Numbered from the stretch's first letter, positions 11,410 to 23,929 are shown. The stretch is 64,000 nt of DNA from Myxococcota bacterium (GCA_025054695.1 JANWZI010000002.1:1-64000); one strand, 5' to 3'. Translations and numbers: made by a program. Notes: a model not told the origin generated them from the sequence alone.

Positions 11410-12234
11410 ATGGCTCGACGCGCCAAGCCGACCTCGCCGGCCCGTCGATTCGTCGACTTCTACGACCGTTCGATGCTCGACAAGAAGCCGCCCGAGCGCG
11501 GCCTGCTCGAGCCGCAGCGCTCGACGGGCGGGCGCAACAATCAGGGCCGGATCACGACGCGCTTCCGTGGCGGAGGGCACAAACAGCGATACCGTGTGAT
11601 CGATTTCCGCCGCGACAAGATCGGGGTGCCGGCGCGCGTCGCGGCGGTCGAGTACGATCCGAACCGCACGGCGCGCATCGCGCTGCTGCACTACGCCGAC
11701 GGGGAGAAGCGCTACATCCTCGCACCGGACGGCCTCGTGCGCGGCGAGACGGTGATCAGCTCGCGGCACGCCGACGTGCGGCCCGGCAACGCCATGCCGC
11801 TGCGTTATCTGCCGCTCGGGACGTTCGTCCACGCGGTCGAGCTCAAGCAGGGCAAGGGGGCGCAACTGGCCCGTTCGGCCGGTGTCGCCGCGCAGCTCAT
11901 GGCCAAGGACGGCGACTACGCACATCTGCGGCTTCCCTCGGGAGAGGTGCGCCGGGTGCACCTGGACTGTCGCGCAACCGTCGGTCAGGTGAGCAACGTC
12001 GAGCACGCGCGCATCTCGCTCGGCAAGGCGGGCCGCAAGCGCTGGCTCGGGCGGCGGCCGCACAATCGCGGCGTTTCCATGAACCCGATCGATCACCCGA
12101 TGGGGGGCGGCGAGGGCAAGACGTCCGGCGGACGTCATCCCTGCTCGCCGTGGGGTCAGCTCGCCAAGGGTCTGAAGACGCGCCGCAACAAGGCGACCGA
12201 CCGGTTCATCGTCAAGCGACGTGGAGGCAAGTGA
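11410..12234 (+). CDS. rplB: 50S ribosomal protein L2
   Basis: [28 protein letters not shown]...[29 protein letters not shown]. Confidence 0.99.
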   Translation: MARRAKPTSPARRFVDFYDRSMLDKKPPERGLLEPQRSTGGRNNQGRITTRFRGGGHKQRYRVIDFRRDKIGVPARVAAVEYDPNRTARIALLHYADGEKRYILAPDGLVRGETVISSRHADVRPGNAMPLRYLPLGTFVHAVELKQGKGAQLARSAGVAAQLMAKDGDYAHLRLPSGEVRRVHLDCRATVGQVSNVEHARISLGKAGRKRWLGRRPHNRGVSMNPIDHPMGGGEGKTSGGRHPCSPWGQLAKGLKTRRNKATDRFIVKRRGGK

Positions 12235-12539
12235 TGGGACGCTCGCTCGCCAAAGGGCCGTTCGTCGACGACCACCTGCTCGCGAAGGTACAGGCGGCGC
12301 AACAGTCCGGGGACCGTCGGCTCATCCGTACTTGGTCGCGGCGGTCGACGATCACGCCGGAGTTCGTCGGGCTGACGCTCGCCGTCCACAACGGGCGCAA
12401 GTTCGTCAGCGTCTACGTCACGGAGAACATGGTCGGGCACAAGCTCGGCGAGTTCGCGCCGACGCGGACCTTTCACGGGCACGCGGCGGACAAGAAGACC
12501 GCGGGCAAGAAGGTCAACCCGCGCACGGGCAAGGCGTGA
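12234..12539 (+). CDS. rpsS: 30S ribosomal protein S19
   Basis: [19 protein letters not shown]...[28 protein letters not shown] overlap with rplB. Confidence 0.98.
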   Translation: MGRSLAKGPFVDDHLLAKVQAAQQSGDRRLIRTWSRRSTITPEFVGLTLAVHNGRKFVSVYVTENMVGHKLGEFAPTRTFHGHAADKKTAGKKVNPRTGKA

Positions 12540-12613
12540 GCGGCCATGTCGGGTTGTGAGCCGGCTCGGGTCGTGCTAGGCACCGCCCCCTTCCGCTCGA
12601 GGGTCTCGTCCCC

Positions 12614-12958
12614 ATGAAAGCCATCGCCAAAGGCCGATTTCAGCGCATCGCGACCCGCAAGGCGCGGGCCGTGCTCGGCATGGTCCGCGGGCGAAAGGCC
12701 GCCGAGGCCGTGGCGTTGCTGCGACACACGCCGCGTGCGGCTGCGCGCGTGATCGAGAAGGTGCTCGACAGCGCCATCAGCAACGCGCGGCAGGCGGACC
12801 CGTCGGTCGACCTCGACGCCCTCGTGATCACCGTGGCGACGGCCGACAAGGCCCCCGACCGGCACATGCGGCGCTGGAGACCGCGCGCGCACGGCCGTGC
12901 GTCGCGCATCGTCAAGGGCATGTCGCACATCACCATCGTGGTGTCGGACGAGGTCTGA
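12614..12958 (+). CDS. rplV: 50S ribosomal protein L22
   Basis: RKARAVLGMVRGRKAAEAVALLRHTPRAAARVIEKVLDSAISNA...RWRPRAHGRASRIVKGMSHITIVV. Confidence 0.97.
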   Translation: MKAIAKGRFQRIATRKARAVLGMVRGRKAAEAVALLRHTPRAAARVIEKVLDSAISNARQADPSVDLDALVITVATADKAPDRHMRRWRPRAHGRASRIVKGMSHITIVVSDEV

Positions 12959-12961
12959 GCG

Positions 12962-13630
12962 ATGGGACAGAAGACGCACCCGTACGGCTTCCGCCTCGGC
13001 GTCATCAAGACGTGGAAGTCGAAGTGGTACGAGGACAAGCAGTACGCGCGCTGGTTGCACGAGGATCTCGCGCTCAAGCGCGAGATCCGGCAAAAGTACG
13101 CCCACGCCGGGATCGCGGACGTCGAGATCGAGCGCGCCGCGAACAAGGCCAAGGTGATCGTGCACACCGCGCGCCCGGGGATCATCATTGGCAAGCGCGG
13201 CGCCGGCGTCGAACAGCTCAAGCAGGAGCTGCAGAAGCTGACCCAGAACGAGCTGTTCGTCGACATCGTCGAGGTGCGCAAGGCGGAGACGAATGCGAAG
13301 CTCGTCGCCGAGAACGTCGCGACGCAGATCGAGCGTCGCGTCGCGTTCCGCCGCGCGCTCAAGAAGGCGGTCTCCACCGCGATGAAGTTCGGCGTGCGCG
13401 GCATCAAGATCGTGGCTGGCGGCAGGCTCGGCGGCGCGGAGATCGCGCGCACCGAGAAGTATCGCGAGGGCCGCGTGCCGCTGCACACGCTGCGCGCGGA
13501 CATCGAGTTCGGGGAGGCGACGGCGCACACGACGGCCGGCACGATCGGGATCAAGTGCTGGATCTTCAAGGGCGAGATTCGGGAGGCGCGGCGGCGAAGG
13601 CCGGCGCAGCCGGTACCGGACCGCTTCTGA
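12962..13630 (+). CDS. rpsC: 30S ribosomal protein S3
   Basis: [36 protein letters not shown]. Confidence 0.98.
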   Translation: MGQKTHPYGFRLGVIKTWKSKWYEDKQYARWLHEDLALKREIRQKYAHAGIADVEIERAANKAKVIVHTARPGIIIGKRGAGVEQLKQELQKLTQNELFVDIVEVRKAETNAKLVAENVATQIERRVAFRRALKKAVSTAMKFGVRGIKIVAGGRLGGAEIARTEKYREGRVPLHTLRADIEFGEATAHTTAGTIGIKCWIFKGEIREARRRRPAQPVPDRF

Positions 13631-13646
13631 GACGGGAGTCACGTCC

Positions 13647-14075
13647 ATGCTCGCGCCCAAGCGGACCAAGTACCGGAAGCAGATGCGGGGCAGGCTCAAG
13701 GGCTTCGCACGCTCGGACACGCGCAGCGGCGCGCGGATCGCGTTCGGCGACTTCGCGCTGCAGGCGACCGAGCGCGGGTGGGTGACGGCGCGCGAGATCG
13801 AGGCGGGCCGCATGGCGATTCAGCGGCACGTCAAGCGCGCGGGTCGGCTCTACATCCGGATCTTCCCGGACAAGCCGGTGACCAAGAAGCCGCTCGAGGT
13901 CCGCATGGGCACCGGCAAGGGCAACGTCGAGTATTGGGTTGCGGTGGTTCGGCCGGGGCGCATTCTGTTCGAGATGGAAGGGGTGCCCGAGCCGCTGGCC
14001 CGGGAAGCGCTGCGGCTTGCGTCGCACAAGCTGTCGGTGGCCACCCAGATCCGCATGCGGGGGGATGCGCCGTGA
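13647..14075 (+). CDS. rplP: 50S ribosomal protein L16
   Basis: [26 protein letters not shown]...[42 protein letters not shown]. Confidence 0.98.
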   Translation: MLAPKRTKYRKQMRGRLKGFARSDTRSGARIAFGDFALQATERGWVTAREIEAGRMAIQRHVKRAGRLYIRIFPDKPVTKKPLEVRMGTGKGNVEYWVAVVRPGRILFEMEGVPEPLAREALRLASHKLSVATQIRMRGDAP

Positions 14076-14281
14076 AGATCGCCGAGATCCGCGATAAGAG
14101 CACGGAGGAGCTGCGGAGCCTGGAGCGGGATCTGGTCCGGCAGCTCTGGCAGGCGCGATTCGACAACCACGCGAGTCAGCTCGACGACACGGCCCGGATC
14201 CGCCGCCTCCGGCGGGACGTGGCCCGGGTCAAGACGGTGCTGCGGGAGCGCGAGCTGCGCGCAGGCGAGGCGAAGCGATGA
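14072..14281 (+). CDS. rpmC: 50S ribosomal protein L29 (GTG start)
   Basis: [66 protein letters not shown] overlap with rplP. Confidence 0.95.
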   Translation: MKIAEIRDKSTEELRSLERDLVRQLWQARFDNHASQLDDTARIRRLRRDVARVKTVLRERELRAGEAKR

Positions 14282-14604
14282 GCGAGACGGATCGGCAATC
14301 GGCACAGCAGGCCTCCGCGCCGCGCACGACGGAGCGCGGACGCCGCCGGCGACTGATCGGGCGCGTGGTGAGCGACACCTCGTCGCCGGGTCGCATGCAG
14401 AAGACGGTCATCGTCGAGGTCGTCTCGCGTCATCGCGACCCGCTCTACGGCAAGTACGTCAAGCGGCGTCGCCGCTTCGCCGCGCACGACGAGCGCCACG
14501 CGTACCGCACGCGCGACCTGGTCGAGATCACCGAGAGTCGCCCGCTGTCCCGAACCAAGCGCTGGGTCGTCACGCGGCTCGTGGAGCGGCCACCGGAGGT
14601 CTGA
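14278..14604 (+). CDS. rpsQ: 30S ribosomal protein S17
   Basis: LIGRVVSDTSSPGRMQKTVIVEVVSRHRDPLYGKYVKRRRRFAAHDE. Confidence 0.95.
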   Translation: MSETDRQSAQQASAPRTTERGRRRRLIGRVVSDTSSPGRMQKTVIVEVVSRHRDPLYGKYVKRRRRFAAHDERHAYRTRDLVEITESRPLSRTKRWVVTRLVERPPEV

Positions 14605-14607
14605 GCC

Positions 14608-14976
14608 ATGGTCCAGCAGGAGAGTGTCCTCGAGGTCGCCGACAACTCCGGCGCCAAGCGCGTGCTTGTCATCCGCGTGCTGGGCGCCTCGCGGCGGCGG
14701 TACGCGAGCCTGGGCGACGTGGTCGTGTGCGCCGTCAAGGAGGCGATTCCGACCGCGAAGGTCAAGAAGGGCGAGGTCGCGCGTGCGGTGGTGGTGCGGA
14801 CCCGGCGGGAGGTGCAGCGCTGGGACGGCAGCTACATCAAGTTCGACTCGAACGCCGCCGTCCTGCTCAACAAGGACAACGAGCCCATCGGCACGCGCAT
14901 CTTCGGGCCGGTCGCGCGCGAGCTGCGCGCCAAGAAGTTCATGAAGATCATCTCGCTTGCGCCGGAGGTGGTCTGA
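14608..14976 (+). CDS. rplN: 50S ribosomal protein L14
   Basis: [26 protein letters not shown]...[29 protein letters not shown]. Confidence 0.98.
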   Translation: MVQQESVLEVADNSGAKRVLVIRVLGASRRRYASLGDVVVCAVKEAIPTAKVKKGEVARAVVVRTRREVQRWDGSYIKFDSNAAVLLNKDNEPIGTRIFGPVARELRAKKFMKIISLAPEVV

Positions 14977-15290
14977 TGCAGCGGATCCGCAAGGGGGACC
15001 TGGTGGTCGTGATCGCCGGCGAGGACCGCGGGACGCGGGGCCGGGTGCTGCGCGTCGACCGCGAGCGCGATCGCGTCGTCGTCGAGGGCGTCCGGCGCGT
15101 CAAGCGGCACGTCAAGGCGCGCCCCAATCAGCCCGGGGGCATCGTCGAGGTCGAGGCGCCGATCCACATCAGCAACGTGATGCCCGTCGATCCGAAGACG
15201 GATCGGCCGACGCGCGTACGCGCGGGGACGGATAAGGACGGGCGGAAGGTTCGCATCGCGGCGCGTTCGGGCGCGCTGCTCGATGGATGA
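14976..15290 (+). CDS. rplX: 50S ribosomal protein L24
   Basis: [47 protein letters not shown]. Confidence 0.97.
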   Translation: MQRIRKGDLVVVIAGEDRGTRGRVLRVDRERDRVVVEGVRRVKRHVKARPNQPGGIVEVEAPIHISNVMPVDPKTDRPTRVRAGTDKDGRKVRIAARSGALLDG

Positions 15291-15342
15291 GGGGGCCCGG
15301 ACGCACCCGAACGAGGCCGTCACGTCGAAGAGAGGCGGAGCG

Positions 15343-15897
15343 ATGAGTCAGCCGTACGTGCCGCGTCTGAAGCAGAGGTACCGCGAGCAGGTGGTGCCGG
15401 CCCTCATGAAGGAGCTGGGGCTGCGCAATCCCATGCAGGTGCCCCGGCTCGTCAAGATCGTCGTGAACATGGGGCTCGGCGAGGCGACCCAAAACGCCAA
15501 GATCGTGGAGAGCGCACAGGCCGATCTGGCGCGGATCACCGGACAGAAGGCCGTCGTGACGCGGGCGCGCAAGGCCATCAGCTCCTTCAAGCTGCGCGAG
15601 GGCGCCCCCATCGGCGTCATGGTCACGCTGCGGCGCGATCGGATGTGGGAATTCCTCGATCGCCTCGTCACGCTCGCGCTGCCGCGTGTGCGTGACTTCA
15701 AGGGTACGAGCCCGCGCGCGTTCGACGGGCGAGGCAACTACACGCTCGGGATCCGCGAGCAGATCATCTTCCCCGAAGTGGACATCGAGAAGGTGGAGCG
15801 CATCAAGGGCATGAACGTCACGTTCGTGACGACGGCGCGCACGGACGACCACGGCCGCGCGCTGCTGCGGATGCTCGGGATGCCCTTCCGGCAGTAG
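15343..15897 (+). CDS. rplE: 50S ribosomal protein L5
   Basis: [26 protein letters not shown]...[12 protein letters not shown]...IRDFKG-type region [30 protein letters not shown]. Confidence 0.98.
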   Translation: MSQPYVPRLKQRYREQVVPALMKELGLRNPMQVPRLVKIVVNMGLGEATQNAKIVESAQADLARITGQKAVVTRARKAISSFKLREGAPIGVMVTLRRDRMWEFLDRLVTLALPRVRDFKGTSPRAFDGRGNYTLGIREQIIFPEVDIEKVERIKGMNVTFVTTARTDDHGRALLRMLGMPFRQ

Positions 15898-15906
15898 GAG
15901 CGACCG

Positions 15907-16092
15907 ATGGCGAGTCAGCGCATGTTCGCGAAGCTGAAGCGGACGCCGAAGTTTCCCGTCCGCCACCGCAACCGGTGCAAGGAGTGCGGCCGTCCCCGGG
16001 GCTATTACCGCAAGTTCCAGCTCTGCCGCATCTGCCTGCGCAAGTACGCGCTCTCGGGCGACATTCCGGGAATGACCAAGTCGAGCTGGTGA
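15907..16092 (+). CDS. rpsN: 30S ribosomal protein S14, zinc (C+) type
   Basis: 61 aa; [46 protein letters not shown]. Confidence 0.98.
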   Translation: MASQRMFAKLKRTPKFPVRHRNRCKECGRPRGYYRKFQLCRICLRKYALSGDIPGMTKSSW

Positions 16093-16102
16093 GGCGGGCG
16101 CC

Positions 16103-16495
16103 ATGATGACCGATCCGATCGCCGACATGCTCACGAGGTTGCGCAACGCCACGCTCGCGCGGCACGAGCGCGTGCAGATGCCGCACAGCCGGCTGCGCGA
16201 GCAGATCGCGCGGATCCTCCGCGACGAGGGCTACGTCAGCGACGTGCACGTCGAGACGGGGCCGCGTCCGCGGCTGACCGTCGTTCTCAAGTACGGCCGG
16301 GATCGGCAGCCGGCCATCGCCGGTCTGCGGCGGCGCAGCCGTCCGGGGCGCCGGGTGTACGTGGGCTACGAGTCCATTCCGCGGGTGCTGGCCGGCATGG
16401 GCATCGCGATTCTCTCCACGTCGCGGGGCGTGATGACCGACCGTCAGGCCCGCGCCTCGCGGGTGGGCGGCGAGCTCTTGTGCGAGGTGTGGTGA
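16103..16495 (+). CDS. rpsH: 30S ribosomal protein S8
   Basis: [31 protein letters not shown]...[31 protein letters not shown]. Confidence 0.97.
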   Translation: MMTDPIADMLTRLRNATLARHERVQMPHSRLREQIARILRDEGYVSDVHVETGPRPRLTVVLKYGRDRQPAIAGLRRRSRPGRRVYVGYESIPRVLAGMGIAILSTSRGVMTDRQARASRVGGELLCEVW

Positions 16496-17100
16496 TGACT
16501 TCGGCCGCGCCGTCCCGGACCGTCAAGCCGTCGCGCATCGGCAAGCTCCCCGTGCCGCTGCCGGCCGGGGTGCGCGTCAGCGTCGCGGGAGACCGCGTCA
16601 GCGTCGAGGGTCCTCGCGGGCGCGTCACGCGCGAAGTGCCCGGCGCGGTGGCAGTCGAGGTGCGCGACGGTGCGCTGCACGTTACGCTGCGCCCGCAGGC
16701 CGGGCCCGATGGGACGCGGCTGCACGGCTTGACCCGTGCGCTGCTCGCCGCGGCGGTGCGCGGCGTCTCCGAGGGCTATCGCACCTCGCTCGACCTGCGA
16801 GGAGTCGGTTATCGAGCGGAGGTTCGCGGTCAGGAATTGACGCTGGCGCTCGGGTTCAGCCATCCGGTTCGCCATCGCATCGACGACGGAGTGCGGGCGA
16901 GCGTCGAGATCATCGACGAAGGAGGCACCAAGCGACCGCGGCTGCACCTCGAGTCGCACGACAAGGAACTTCTCGGACGCGTCGCGGCGCGCATCCGTGC
17001 CTACCGGCCGCCCGAGCCGTACAAGGGCAAGGGCGTCCGCTACGTCGACGAGAAGGTACGGCAGAAGGCCGCGAGCAAGACCGCGGGCAAGGGGAAGTGA
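16495..17100 (+). CDS. rplF: 50S ribosomal protein L6
   Basis: [32 protein letters not shown]...; TGATG overlap with rpsH. Confidence 0.96.
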   Translation: MTSAAPSRTVKPSRIGKLPVPLPAGVRVSVAGDRVSVEGPRGRVTREVPGAVAVEVRDGALHVTLRPQAGPDGTRLHGLTRALLAAAVRGVSEGYRTSLDLRGVGYRAEVRGQELTLALGFSHPVRHRIDDGVRASVEIIDEGGTKRPRLHLESHDKELLGRVAARIRAYRPPEPYKGKGVRYVDEKVRQKAASKTAGKGK

Positions 17101-17102
17101 AC

Positions 17103-17450
17103 ATGGGCGAGATCGAGGGACGACGCCGACGCAAGCGCCGCATTCGCCGCAAGGTGTCCGGCAGGCCGGAGCGGCCCCGGCTGACGGTCTTTCGCAGCGC
17201 GCGCCATACCTACGCGCAGGTCATCGACGACACGACCGGGCGGACGCTGGCGAGCGCGTGCACCGTGGGTCACCAGGGCCCCGGCGAGGGCAGCAAGACC
17301 GATCGGGCCCGCGCGGTCGGTGCAGCCGTCGCGCGCGCCTGTCTCGAGCGCGGCATCACGCGGGTCGTGTTCGACCGCAACGGGTATCTGTATCACGGGC
17401 GGGTGCGCGCGGTGGCCGACGCGGCACGCGAGGCGGGCCTCCAGTTCTGA
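17103..17450 (+). CDS. rplR: 50S ribosomal protein L18
   Basis: [39 protein letters not shown]...[29 protein letters not shown]. Confidence 0.96.
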   Translation: MGEIEGRRRRKRRIRRKVSGRPERPRLTVFRSARHTYAQVIDDTTGRTLASACTVGHQGPGEGSKTDRARAVGAAVARACLERGITRVVFDRNGYLYHGRVRAVADAAREAGLQF

Positions 17451-17465
17451 CGGAGGGACGAGGCG

Positions 17466-18002
17466 ATGCTGCAGCAAATGATCGATTCGGAGACGCTCGA
17501 GGATCTCGTCGAGCGCGTCGTGCACGTCAACCGCGTCGCCAAGGTGGTCAAAGGCGGCCGGCGATTTGGCTTCAGCGCGCTCGTCGTTGTCGGGGACGGC
17601 AAGGGGCACGTGGGCGTGGGTCTCGGCAAGGCGAACGAGGTGCCCGACGCGATCCGCAAGGGCAACGAGCGCGCACGCAAGCGCATGTTCCGCGTGCCGC
17701 TCGTCGGGGGAACGATTCCGCACGCGGTCGAGGGGCACTTCGGCGCGGGCCGGGTCCTGCTGCGGCCGGCCGCGGCCGGCACGGGCGTCATCGCCGGCGG
17801 GGCGGTGCGAGCGGTCGTCGAGGCGGCGGGGATTCGCGACGTGCTGAGCAAGATCATCGGCACGAGCAACCCGCACAACGTGGTCCACGCGACGGTGCGC
17901 GCGCTTCAGGCGCTCGAGTCCGTCGAGGGTGTCGCGCGTCGCCGCGGGTTGCCGCTCGAGGAGCTCGCACCGTCCGCGACGTCCGGTGGAGGTGCGTCGT
18001 GA
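17466..18002 (+). CDS. rpsE: 30S ribosomal protein S5
   Basis: [55 protein letters not shown]. Confidence 0.98.
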   Translation: MLQQMIDSETLEDLVERVVHVNRVAKVVKGGRRFGFSALVVVGDGKGHVGVGLGKANEVPDAIRKGNERARKRMFRVPLVGGTIPHAVEGHFGAGRVLLRPAAAGTGVIAGGAVRAVVEAAGIRDVLSKIIGTSNPHNVVHATVRALQALESVEGVARRRGLPLEELAPSATSGGGAS

Positions 18003-18187
18003 AGCGCCGACTGAAGGTGACTCAGGTGCGTAGCGCGATCGGACGGCCCGGCGTGCAGGAGCGGATCCTGCGAGGCCTGGGGCTGCGCGGCATCCGCTCG
18101 ACCGTCGTCGTCGACGACACGCCCGCGTTCCGAGGCGCCATCAAGAAGGTGATCCACCTCGTGCGCGTGGAGCAGACCGATGGCTGA
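17999..18187 (+). CDS. rpmD: 50S ribosomal protein L30 (GTG start)
   Basis: [58 protein letters not shown]. Confidence 0.95.
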   Translation: MKRRLKVTQVRSAIGRPGVQERILRGLGLRGIRSTVVVDDTPAFRGAIKKVIHLVRVEQTDG

Positions 18188-18692
18188 GCGCGAGCCGCCG
18201 TTGCTGTCCAGGTTGCGGCCCCCGCCCGGGGCGGTGCGCGAGCGCAAGCGCCTCGGTCGGGGCGTCGGATCCGGGCTCGGCAAGACCGCGGGCAAGGGCA
18301 CCAAGGGCCAGAAGGCCCGGCATCCGGGTAGGTTCAGCAAGATCGGCTTCGAGGGCGGCCAGACGCCGCTGCAACGCCGGCTTCCCAAGCGTGGGTTCGT
18401 GCCCCCTGCCTCCGTGCGCGTGGCCGAGATCAACGTGCGCGACCTCGTGCGGTTCGGCGCGGGCAGCACGGTGGACGAGGGGGCGCTGCGCGCAGCACGG
18501 CTCGTGCGCGGGGCCGTGGACCGGATCAAGCTGCTGGGCCAGGGCGAGGTTCGGGTGCCGCTCGTCGTGCGGGTCCACGCGGCCTCCGCGTCGGCGCGCG
18601 AGAAGATCGAACGGGCGGGAGGGCGACTCGAGCTCGTCGGCGAGGCGGGTTCGCCCGACGCGCCGTCGGAGAGACGACCGGACGGCGGATGA
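18180..18692 (+). CDS. rplO: 50S ribosomal protein L15
   Basis: [51 protein letters not shown]. Confidence 0.97.
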   Translation: MAEREPPLLSRLRPPPGAVRERKRLGRGVGSGLGKTAGKGTKGQKARHPGRFSKIGFEGGQTPLQRRLPKRGFVPPASVRVAEINVRDLVRFGAGSTVDEGALRAARLVRGAVDRIKLLGQGEVRVPLVVRVHAASASAREKIERAGGRLELVGEAGSPDAPSERRPDGG

Positions 18693-20002
18693 GCTGGATC
18701 GCTAACATCGCGCGCATCCCCGAGCTGCGGCGTCGGCTGCTGTTCACGCTCGGGATGCTGGCGGTCTACCGCATCGGCATCTTTGTGACGACGCCGGGCG
18801 TGGACCGCAACGTGATGCGGCAGATCGTCCAGTCGCAGTCGGGCAGCTTCCTCGGCCTCATCAACCTGTTCTCCGGCGGCGCGTTCGAGCAGCTCTCGAT
18901 CTTCGCGCTGGGCATCATGCCGTACGTCACCGCGAGCATCGTCTTCTCGCTGCTGACGGCCGTGGTCCGGCCCCTGGAGGAGCTGCGCAAGGAAGGCGAG
19001 GCCGGCATGCGCCGCATCAACCAGTACACGCGGTACGCGACCGTGGTGCTGGCGGCCGTGCAGGGGTTCGGCGTCGCCCTGTTCCTCGAAGGGCAGAACG
19101 ACGCCTCCCGCTTCGGCGACGTCGTGGCGGAGCCGGGATGGGCCTTCCGGTTGATGACGGTGCTGTCGCTGACCACCGGCACGGCCTTCATCATGTGGCT
19201 CGGCGAGCAGATCACCGAGCGCGGCGTCGGCAACGGCATCTCGCTCATCATCTTCGCCGGCATCATCGCGGACCTTCCGGGCGGGCTGTTCCAGCTCGGC
19301 TCACTCGTGCAGCTCGGGCAGGTGCAGCCCATCGGGCTGCTCGTGCTCGCCTTCGTGGGTCTGGGCGCCATCGCGGTCATCGTCTTCTTCGAGCGCGCGC
19401 AGCGTCGGCTGCCCATCCACTACAGCAAGCGGATGGTCGGGCGTCGGCTGTACGGGGGCACGAGCTCGCACTTGCCGCTCCGGGTGAACATGGCGGGCGT
19501 CATCCCGCCCATCTTCGCGTCGTCGCTGCTCATGTTCCCGACGACGCTGGCGAACCTCGGCGTGCCCGGCATGGACTGGTTGCAGAACCAGATGCAGCCC
19601 GATGGCTGGGTCTATCTGACCGTATTCGTCGCCCTCACGATCTTCTTCACCTACTTCTACACGTCGGTGCAGTTCCAGCCCGTCGACGTCGCCGAGAACC
19701 TCAAGAAACAGTCGGCGTTCATTCCGAGCATCCGGCCCGGGAAGGCGACGGCCGAGTACATCGACCGGGTGGTCACGCGCATCACGTTCGGTGGGGCGGT
19801 CTACATCGCCGCGGTCTGTACCCTGCCGTCGTTGCTGCAGACGAGCTACCACGTGCCGTTCTACTACGGCGGCACCTCGCTCATGATCGTCGTCGGCGTC
19901 GCGCTCGACACGGTGCAGCAGATCGAATCGCACCTCATCACGCGGCACTACGAGGGGCTCGCCGGGCCCTCGGGCCCACGGATCCGCGGGCGGCGCGGCT
20001 GA
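18689..20002 (+). CDS. secY: Preprotein translocase subunit SecY
   Basis: 437 aa; [23 protein letters not shown]...[15 protein letters not shown]...[20 protein letters not shown]. Confidence 0.99.
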   Translation: MSWIANIARIPELRRRLLFTLGMLAVYRIGIFVTTPGVDRNVMRQIVQSQSGSFLGLINLFSGGAFEQLSIFALGIMPYVTASIVFSLLTAVVRPLEELRKEGEAGMRRINQYTRYATVVLAAVQGFGVALFLEGQNDASRFGDVVAEPGWAFRLMTVLSLTTGTAFIMWLGEQITERGVGNGISLIIFAGIIADLPGGLFQLGSLVQLGQVQPIGLLVLAFVGLGAIAVIVFFERAQRRLPIHYSKRMVGRRLYGGTSSHLPLRVNMAGVIPPIFASSLLMFPTTLANLGVPGMDWLQNQMQPDGWVYLTVFVALTIFFTYFYTSVQFQPVDVAENLKKQSAFIPSIRPGKATAEYIDRVVTRITFGGAVYIAAVCTLPSLLQTSYHVPFYYGGTSLMIVVGVALDTVQQIESHLITRHYEGLAGPSGPRIRGRRG

Positions 20003-20019
20003 CCCGTCGAGGACGACGC

Positions 20020-20682
20020 ATGGACGTGGTGCTGTTCGGACCGCCGGGGGCGGGCAAGGGGACGCAGGCGCGGCTGCTGGCCGCACGCCTCGGTGTCCCG
20101 CAGATTGCCACCGGCGACATGATGCGCGCCGAGCGTGCGTCGGGCTCGGAGCTCGGTCGCCGTTTCGACGCGTACATGGGACGGGGCTTGCTCGTTCCGG
20201 ACGAGCTGGTGCTCGAGCTGCTCGAGGAGCGGCTGCGTCGTCCGGATGCGCGGGCGGGGGCGATCTTCGACGGGTTTCCTCGGACCGTTGCTCAGGCCGA
20301 GGCGCTCGACGCGCTGCTCGCGAGGCTCGGGCGGCGACTCGCGGCGGTCGTGTCGCTGGACGTGGGGCTCGACGCCATCGTCGAGCGCGCCGCCGGGCGC
20401 CGGGTGTGCGAGGCGTGTGGACAGACCTACCACGTGCGCTATAACCCGCCCCCCTCGACGGGCCGTTGCGGCGCGTGCGGGGCGGACCGGCTCGTGCGGC
20501 GCGACGACGACGCCGAGCCGGTGGTTCGCAGGCGATATGAGGAATACGTGGCGAAAACGGAACCGGTGCTCGCGTACTACGAGGCGCGCGGCCTGCTGCG
20601 GCGCGTGGACGGGACGGGCTCGGTCGATGTCGTGACGCGGAGCATCGGGGAGGTCATCGACGCGGTGAGGTCGGCGAGATGA
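20020..20682 (+). CDS. adk: Adenylate kinase
   Basis: [36 protein letters not shown]...; Cys zinc-lid [32 protein letters not shown]. Confidence 0.97.
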   Translation: MDVVLFGPPGAGKGTQARLLAARLGVPQIATGDMMRAERASGSELGRRFDAYMGRGLLVPDELVLELLEERLRRPDARAGAIFDGFPRTVAQAEALDALLARLGRRLAAVVSLDVGLDAIVERAAGRRVCEACGQTYHVRYNPPPSTGRCGACGADRLVRRDDDAEPVVRRRYEEYVAKTEPVLAYYEARGLLRRVDGTGSVDVVTRSIGEVIDAVRSAR

Positions 20683-20792
20683 AGGTGCAGCCGAGCGTCA
20701 AGAAGATCTGCGACAAGTGCAAGGTGATCCGGCGGCGCGGGGTCGTCCGGGTCATCTGCGTCAATCCCCGCCACAAGCAGCGGCAGGGATGA
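20679..20792 (+). CDS. rpmJ: 50S ribosomal protein L36 (37 aa)
   Basis: [41 protein letters not shown] overlap with adk; below the ORF-track length cutoff. Confidence 0.97.
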   Translation: MKVQPSVKKICDKCKVIRRRGVVRVICVNPRHKQRQG

Positions 20793-20804
20793 GAGGGGAG
20801 TGCC

Positions 20805-21182
20805 ATGGCACGCATCGCGGGCGTCGATCTTCCGGGTCGCAAGCACCTCGTCATCGCGCTTCAATACATCTTCGGCATCGGTCCGGCGCGGGCGCGGTTC
20901 ATCTGCGAGCAGACGGGAATCGCTCCGAACAAGCGAGCGGAGGAGCTCGACGAGAACGAGGCGCGCCGGATTCGCGAGGTGATCGAAGCGCATTTCAAGG
21001 TCGAGGGCGACCTGCGTCGGGACATTCAGCTCGACATCAAGCGCCTGATGGACCTGGGTTGTTACCGCGGGCTGCGGCACCGCAGGGGGTTGCCCGTGCG
21101 GGGGCAGCGCACGCACACCAACGCGCGCACGCGCAAGGGACCGCGGCGCATCCTGGGCGCGCGCGGCGGCAAGTCGCAGTGA
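20805..21182 (+). CDS. rpsM: 30S ribosomal protein S13
   Basis: [26 protein letters not shown]...[21 protein letters not shown]. Confidence 0.98.
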   Translation: MARIAGVDLPGRKHLVIALQYIFGIGPARARFICEQTGIAPNKRAEELDENEARRIREVIEAHFKVEGDLRRDIQLDIKRLMDLGCYRGLRHRRGLPVRGQRTHTNARTRKGPRRILGARGGKSQ

Positions 21183-21190
21183 GGTGAGCG

Positions 21191-21601
21191 ATGTCCGAGA
21201 ACGACAACCGCGAGTCGGCGCCCGCGGCTCCCAAGAAGCGCAAGGGCCGGAAGAACGTGGGCACGGGCATCGCCCACATCGTCTCGACGTTCAACAACAC
21301 GCTCGTCACGATCACCGATTTGGCGGGCAACACGATCGCGTGGTCGACGGCCGGTTCCCGGGGCTTCAAGGGTTCGCGAAAGAGCACACCGTTCGCCGCG
21401 CAAGTGGCCGCCGAGGAGGCGTGCCGCAAGGCGGCCGAGCACGGTATGAGCTCGCTCGCCATTTTCGTGCGCGGGCCGGGCGCGGGCCGGGAGTCGGCGT
21501 TGCGCGCGTTCCAGACGCTGGGCATGCGCGTCACGCTCATCCGCGACGTCACGCCCATCCCGCACAATGGTTGCCGGCCGCCGAAGCGGCGGCGCGTCTG
21601 A
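21191..21601 (+). CDS. rpsK: 30S ribosomal protein S11
   Basis: [46 protein letters not shown]...[18 protein letters not shown]. Confidence 0.98.
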   Translation: MSENDNRESAPAAPKKRKGRKNVGTGIAHIVSTFNNTLVTITDLAGNTIAWSTAGSRGFKGSRKSTPFAAQVAAEEACRKAAEHGMSSLAIFVRGPGAGRESALRAFQTLGMRVTLIRDVTPIPHNGCRPPKRRRV

Positions 21602-21614
21602 GGGAGTCGGGGCG

Positions 21615-22241
21615 ATGGCGCGTTACACGGGTCCGGTCTGCAAGCTGTGCCGTCGCGAGGGCGGCAAGCTCTTCCTCAAGGGCGAGCGGTGCTACACGGA
21701 CAAGTGCTCGTTCGACCGGCGGCCTTATCCGTCTGGTCAACACGGACAGCGCCGCGCCAAGGTGACCGAGTACGGCCTGCGGCTGCGCGAGAAGCAGAAG
21801 GTGCGTCGCATCTACGGGGTGATGGAGCGTCAGTTCCGTCGCACGTTCGCCGAGGCCGAGCGGATGCGCGGGGTGACGGGCGAAAACCTGCTGTCGTTGC
21901 TCGAGCGTCGGCTCGACAACGTGGTCTTCCGTCTCGGATTCGCCACGACGCGAGCGGAAGCGCGACAGACGGTTCGTCACGGTCACGTCGCGGTCAACGG
22001 CCGCAAGGTGAGCATCCCCAGCTTTCTCGTCGAACCGGGGGACGAGATTTCCATTCGCGAGCGCAGCCGCGGCATGGCGCGCGTGGCCGCCGCCATCGAG
22101 TTCGCGGAGCGGCGGGGCATTCCCGAGTGGCTGTCGCTCGACCGCGAGCGGCTCGTGGGCAAGGTGGCCTCGATGCCGAATCGGGAGGAAATCACGCTGC
22201 CCATCCGGGAGCAGCTCGTCGTCGAGTTCTACTCGCGCTGA
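21615..22241 (+). CDS. rpsD: 30S ribosomal protein S4
   Basis: [68 protein letters not shown]. Confidence 0.98.
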   Translation: MARYTGPVCKLCRREGGKLFLKGERCYTDKCSFDRRPYPSGQHGQRRAKVTEYGLRLREKQKVRRIYGVMERQFRRTFAEAERMRGVTGENLLSLLERRLDNVVFRLGFATTRAEARQTVRHGHVAVNGRKVSIPSFLVEPGDEISIRERSRGMARVAAAIEFAERRGIPEWLSLDRERLVGKVASMPNREEITLPIREQLVVEFYSR

Positions 22242-22262
22242 CGTCGAAGCAGGAGACAGGTC

Positions 22263-23285
22263 ATGGAACAGCTCGTGGCACGCAACTGGCGTGATCTGAT
22301 TCGGCCGAGGGCTCTGTCGGTCGACGAAGAGACGCTGACCCCGTACTTCGGCAAGTTCGTGGCCGAGCCGCTGGAGCCGGGATTCGGTCTGACGCTCGGT
22401 AACGCGTTGCGGCGGGTGCTGCTCTCCTCGTTGCAGGGGGCGGCGGTCACCGCGATCCGCATCGACGGCGCGCTGCACGAGTTCACCTCGGTGCCCGATG
22501 TCGTCGAGGACGTCACCGACATCGTGCTCAACCTCAAAGAGGTCGTCGTGCGCTCGCGGGTCGCCCGCCCGGTCGTCGTCCGCATCGAGCGCGAGGGGCC
22601 GTGCGAGGTGCGCGCGGGCGACATCCAGGTCACCGATCAGGTCGAGATTCTCAACCCCGACAAGGTGATTTGCACGGTCGCGCGCGGGGGTCGCTTCGCG
22701 GCCGAACTGACGATCCAGGTGGGGCGAGGCTACGTGCCCGCCGAACGCAACAAGACACCCGGAATGCCCATCGGCACGATTCCCATCGACGCGCTCTACT
22801 CGCCCATCCGCAAGGTCAATCCCATCGTGACCCACGCCCGCGTCGGGCAGATGACCGACTACGACAAGCTGACGCTCGAGGTGTGGACGAACGGCACGGT
22901 GCGGCCGCAGGACGCTGTGGCATACGCCGCGAAGATCCTCAAGGAACAGCTCAACGTCTTCATCAATTTCGAGGAGCGCGAGGAGCCCGTCGAGACGTCG
23001 AGCGACGAGGAACCGCTCAACGAGAACCTGTTCCGCACGGTCGACGAGCTCGGCGATCTGTCGTCGCGCGCGAATCACTGCCTGCGCAACGCGCACATCC
23101 ACTACATCGGCGAGCTCGTGCAGAAGACCGAGGCCGAGATGCTCAAGACGAAGAACTTCGGTCGCAAGTCGCTCAAGGAGATCAAGGAAATCCTCGCCGA
23201 CATGGGGCTGTCGCTCGGCATGCGGATCGACAACTGGCCGCAGATGCTCGAGCGCTGGAAGGCTCGACAGCAGTCGGGCAGCTGA
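22263..23285 (+). CDS. rpoA: DNA-directed RNA polymerase subunit alpha
   Basis: [37 protein letters not shown]...; alpha-[43 protein letters not shown]. Confidence 0.99.
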   Translation: MEQLVARNWRDLIRPRALSVDEETLTPYFGKFVAEPLEPGFGLTLGNALRRVLLSSLQGAAVTAIRIDGALHEFTSVPDVVEDVTDIVLNLKEVVVRSRVARPVVVRIEREGPCEVRAGDIQVTDQVEILNPDKVICTVARGGRFAAELTIQVGRGYVPAERNKTPGMPIGTIPIDALYSPIRKVNPIVTHARVGQMTDYDKLTLEVWTNGTVRPQDAVAYAAKILKEQLNVFINFEEREEPVETSSDEEPLNENLFRTVDELGDLSSRANHCLRNAHIHYIGELVQKTEAEMLKTKNFGRKSLKEIKEILADMGLSLGMRIDNWPQMLERWKARQQSGS

Positions 23286-23304
23286 GCCTGGGGAGGGCGG
23301 CGTC

Positions 23305-23829
23305 ATGCGTCACCGCAAGGCCGGTCGCAAGTTCGGTCGCAACACGAGCCACCGGCGCGCGATGCTTCGCAACCTGACCGGTAATCTCGTGCTGCACGAG
23401 CGCATCGAGACGACGCACGCCAAGGCCATGGAGCTGCGCCGTCAGGTCGAGCGGCTCATCACGCGTGCGACACGACTGGGCGACGACCTGCTCGTCGACG
23501 TCGGCAAGCTCGACGACGAGCGGCGCGAGCGCGTCGTCGCGCGACGCACGCACGCCCAGCGCCTGGTCGCCGCGTTCCTTCCCAGGCGTCTGGCCCGGCG
23601 GCTGCCAGACGGGACGATCGAGCAGGTGGACCTCGTCCACAAGCTGTTCCACGAGATCGCGCCGCGGTACCTTGACCGGGTGCGTCAGGGGCGGGGTGGA
23701 GGCTATACGCGCGTGACGCGGCTGTTGAGGCGGCGGGGGGACGCGGCGCCGATGGCCGTCGTCGAACTGCTCGGGCGACCTGAAGCGGGCCAACCGGGCG
23801 AGGAGAAGAAGACGGCGAACGCCGACTGA
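23305..23829 (+). CDS. rplQ: 50S ribosomal protein L17
   Basis: MRHRKAGRKFGRNTSHRRAMLRNLTGNLVLHERIETTHAKAMELRRQVERLIT. Confidence 0.97.
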   Translation: MRHRKAGRKFGRNTSHRRAMLRNLTGNLVLHERIETTHAKAMELRRQVERLITRATRLGDDLLVDVGKLDDERRERVVARRTHAQRLVAAFLPRRLARRLPDGTIEQVDLVHKLFHEIAPRYLDRVRQGRGGGYTRVTRLLRRRGDAAPMAVVELLGRPEAGQPGEEKKTANAD

Positions 23830-23891
23830 CGGCGACGCCCTTCGCCCCGGCGCGTCGTTCGTGCGCGCGGGGGGCTCCCGAGGTGGGGGAG

Positions 23892-23929
23892 GTCAGCCCG
23901 GGGCGTCGTTCAGACGCCGCCGGGCTGAC
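23892..23929 (+). terminator. Intrinsic-terminator-like hairpin after rplQ
   Basis: GTCAGCCCGGGGCGTC-gttca-GACGCC-g-CCGGGCTGAC then gtttgtg; ends the ribosomal superoperon. Confidence 0.7.
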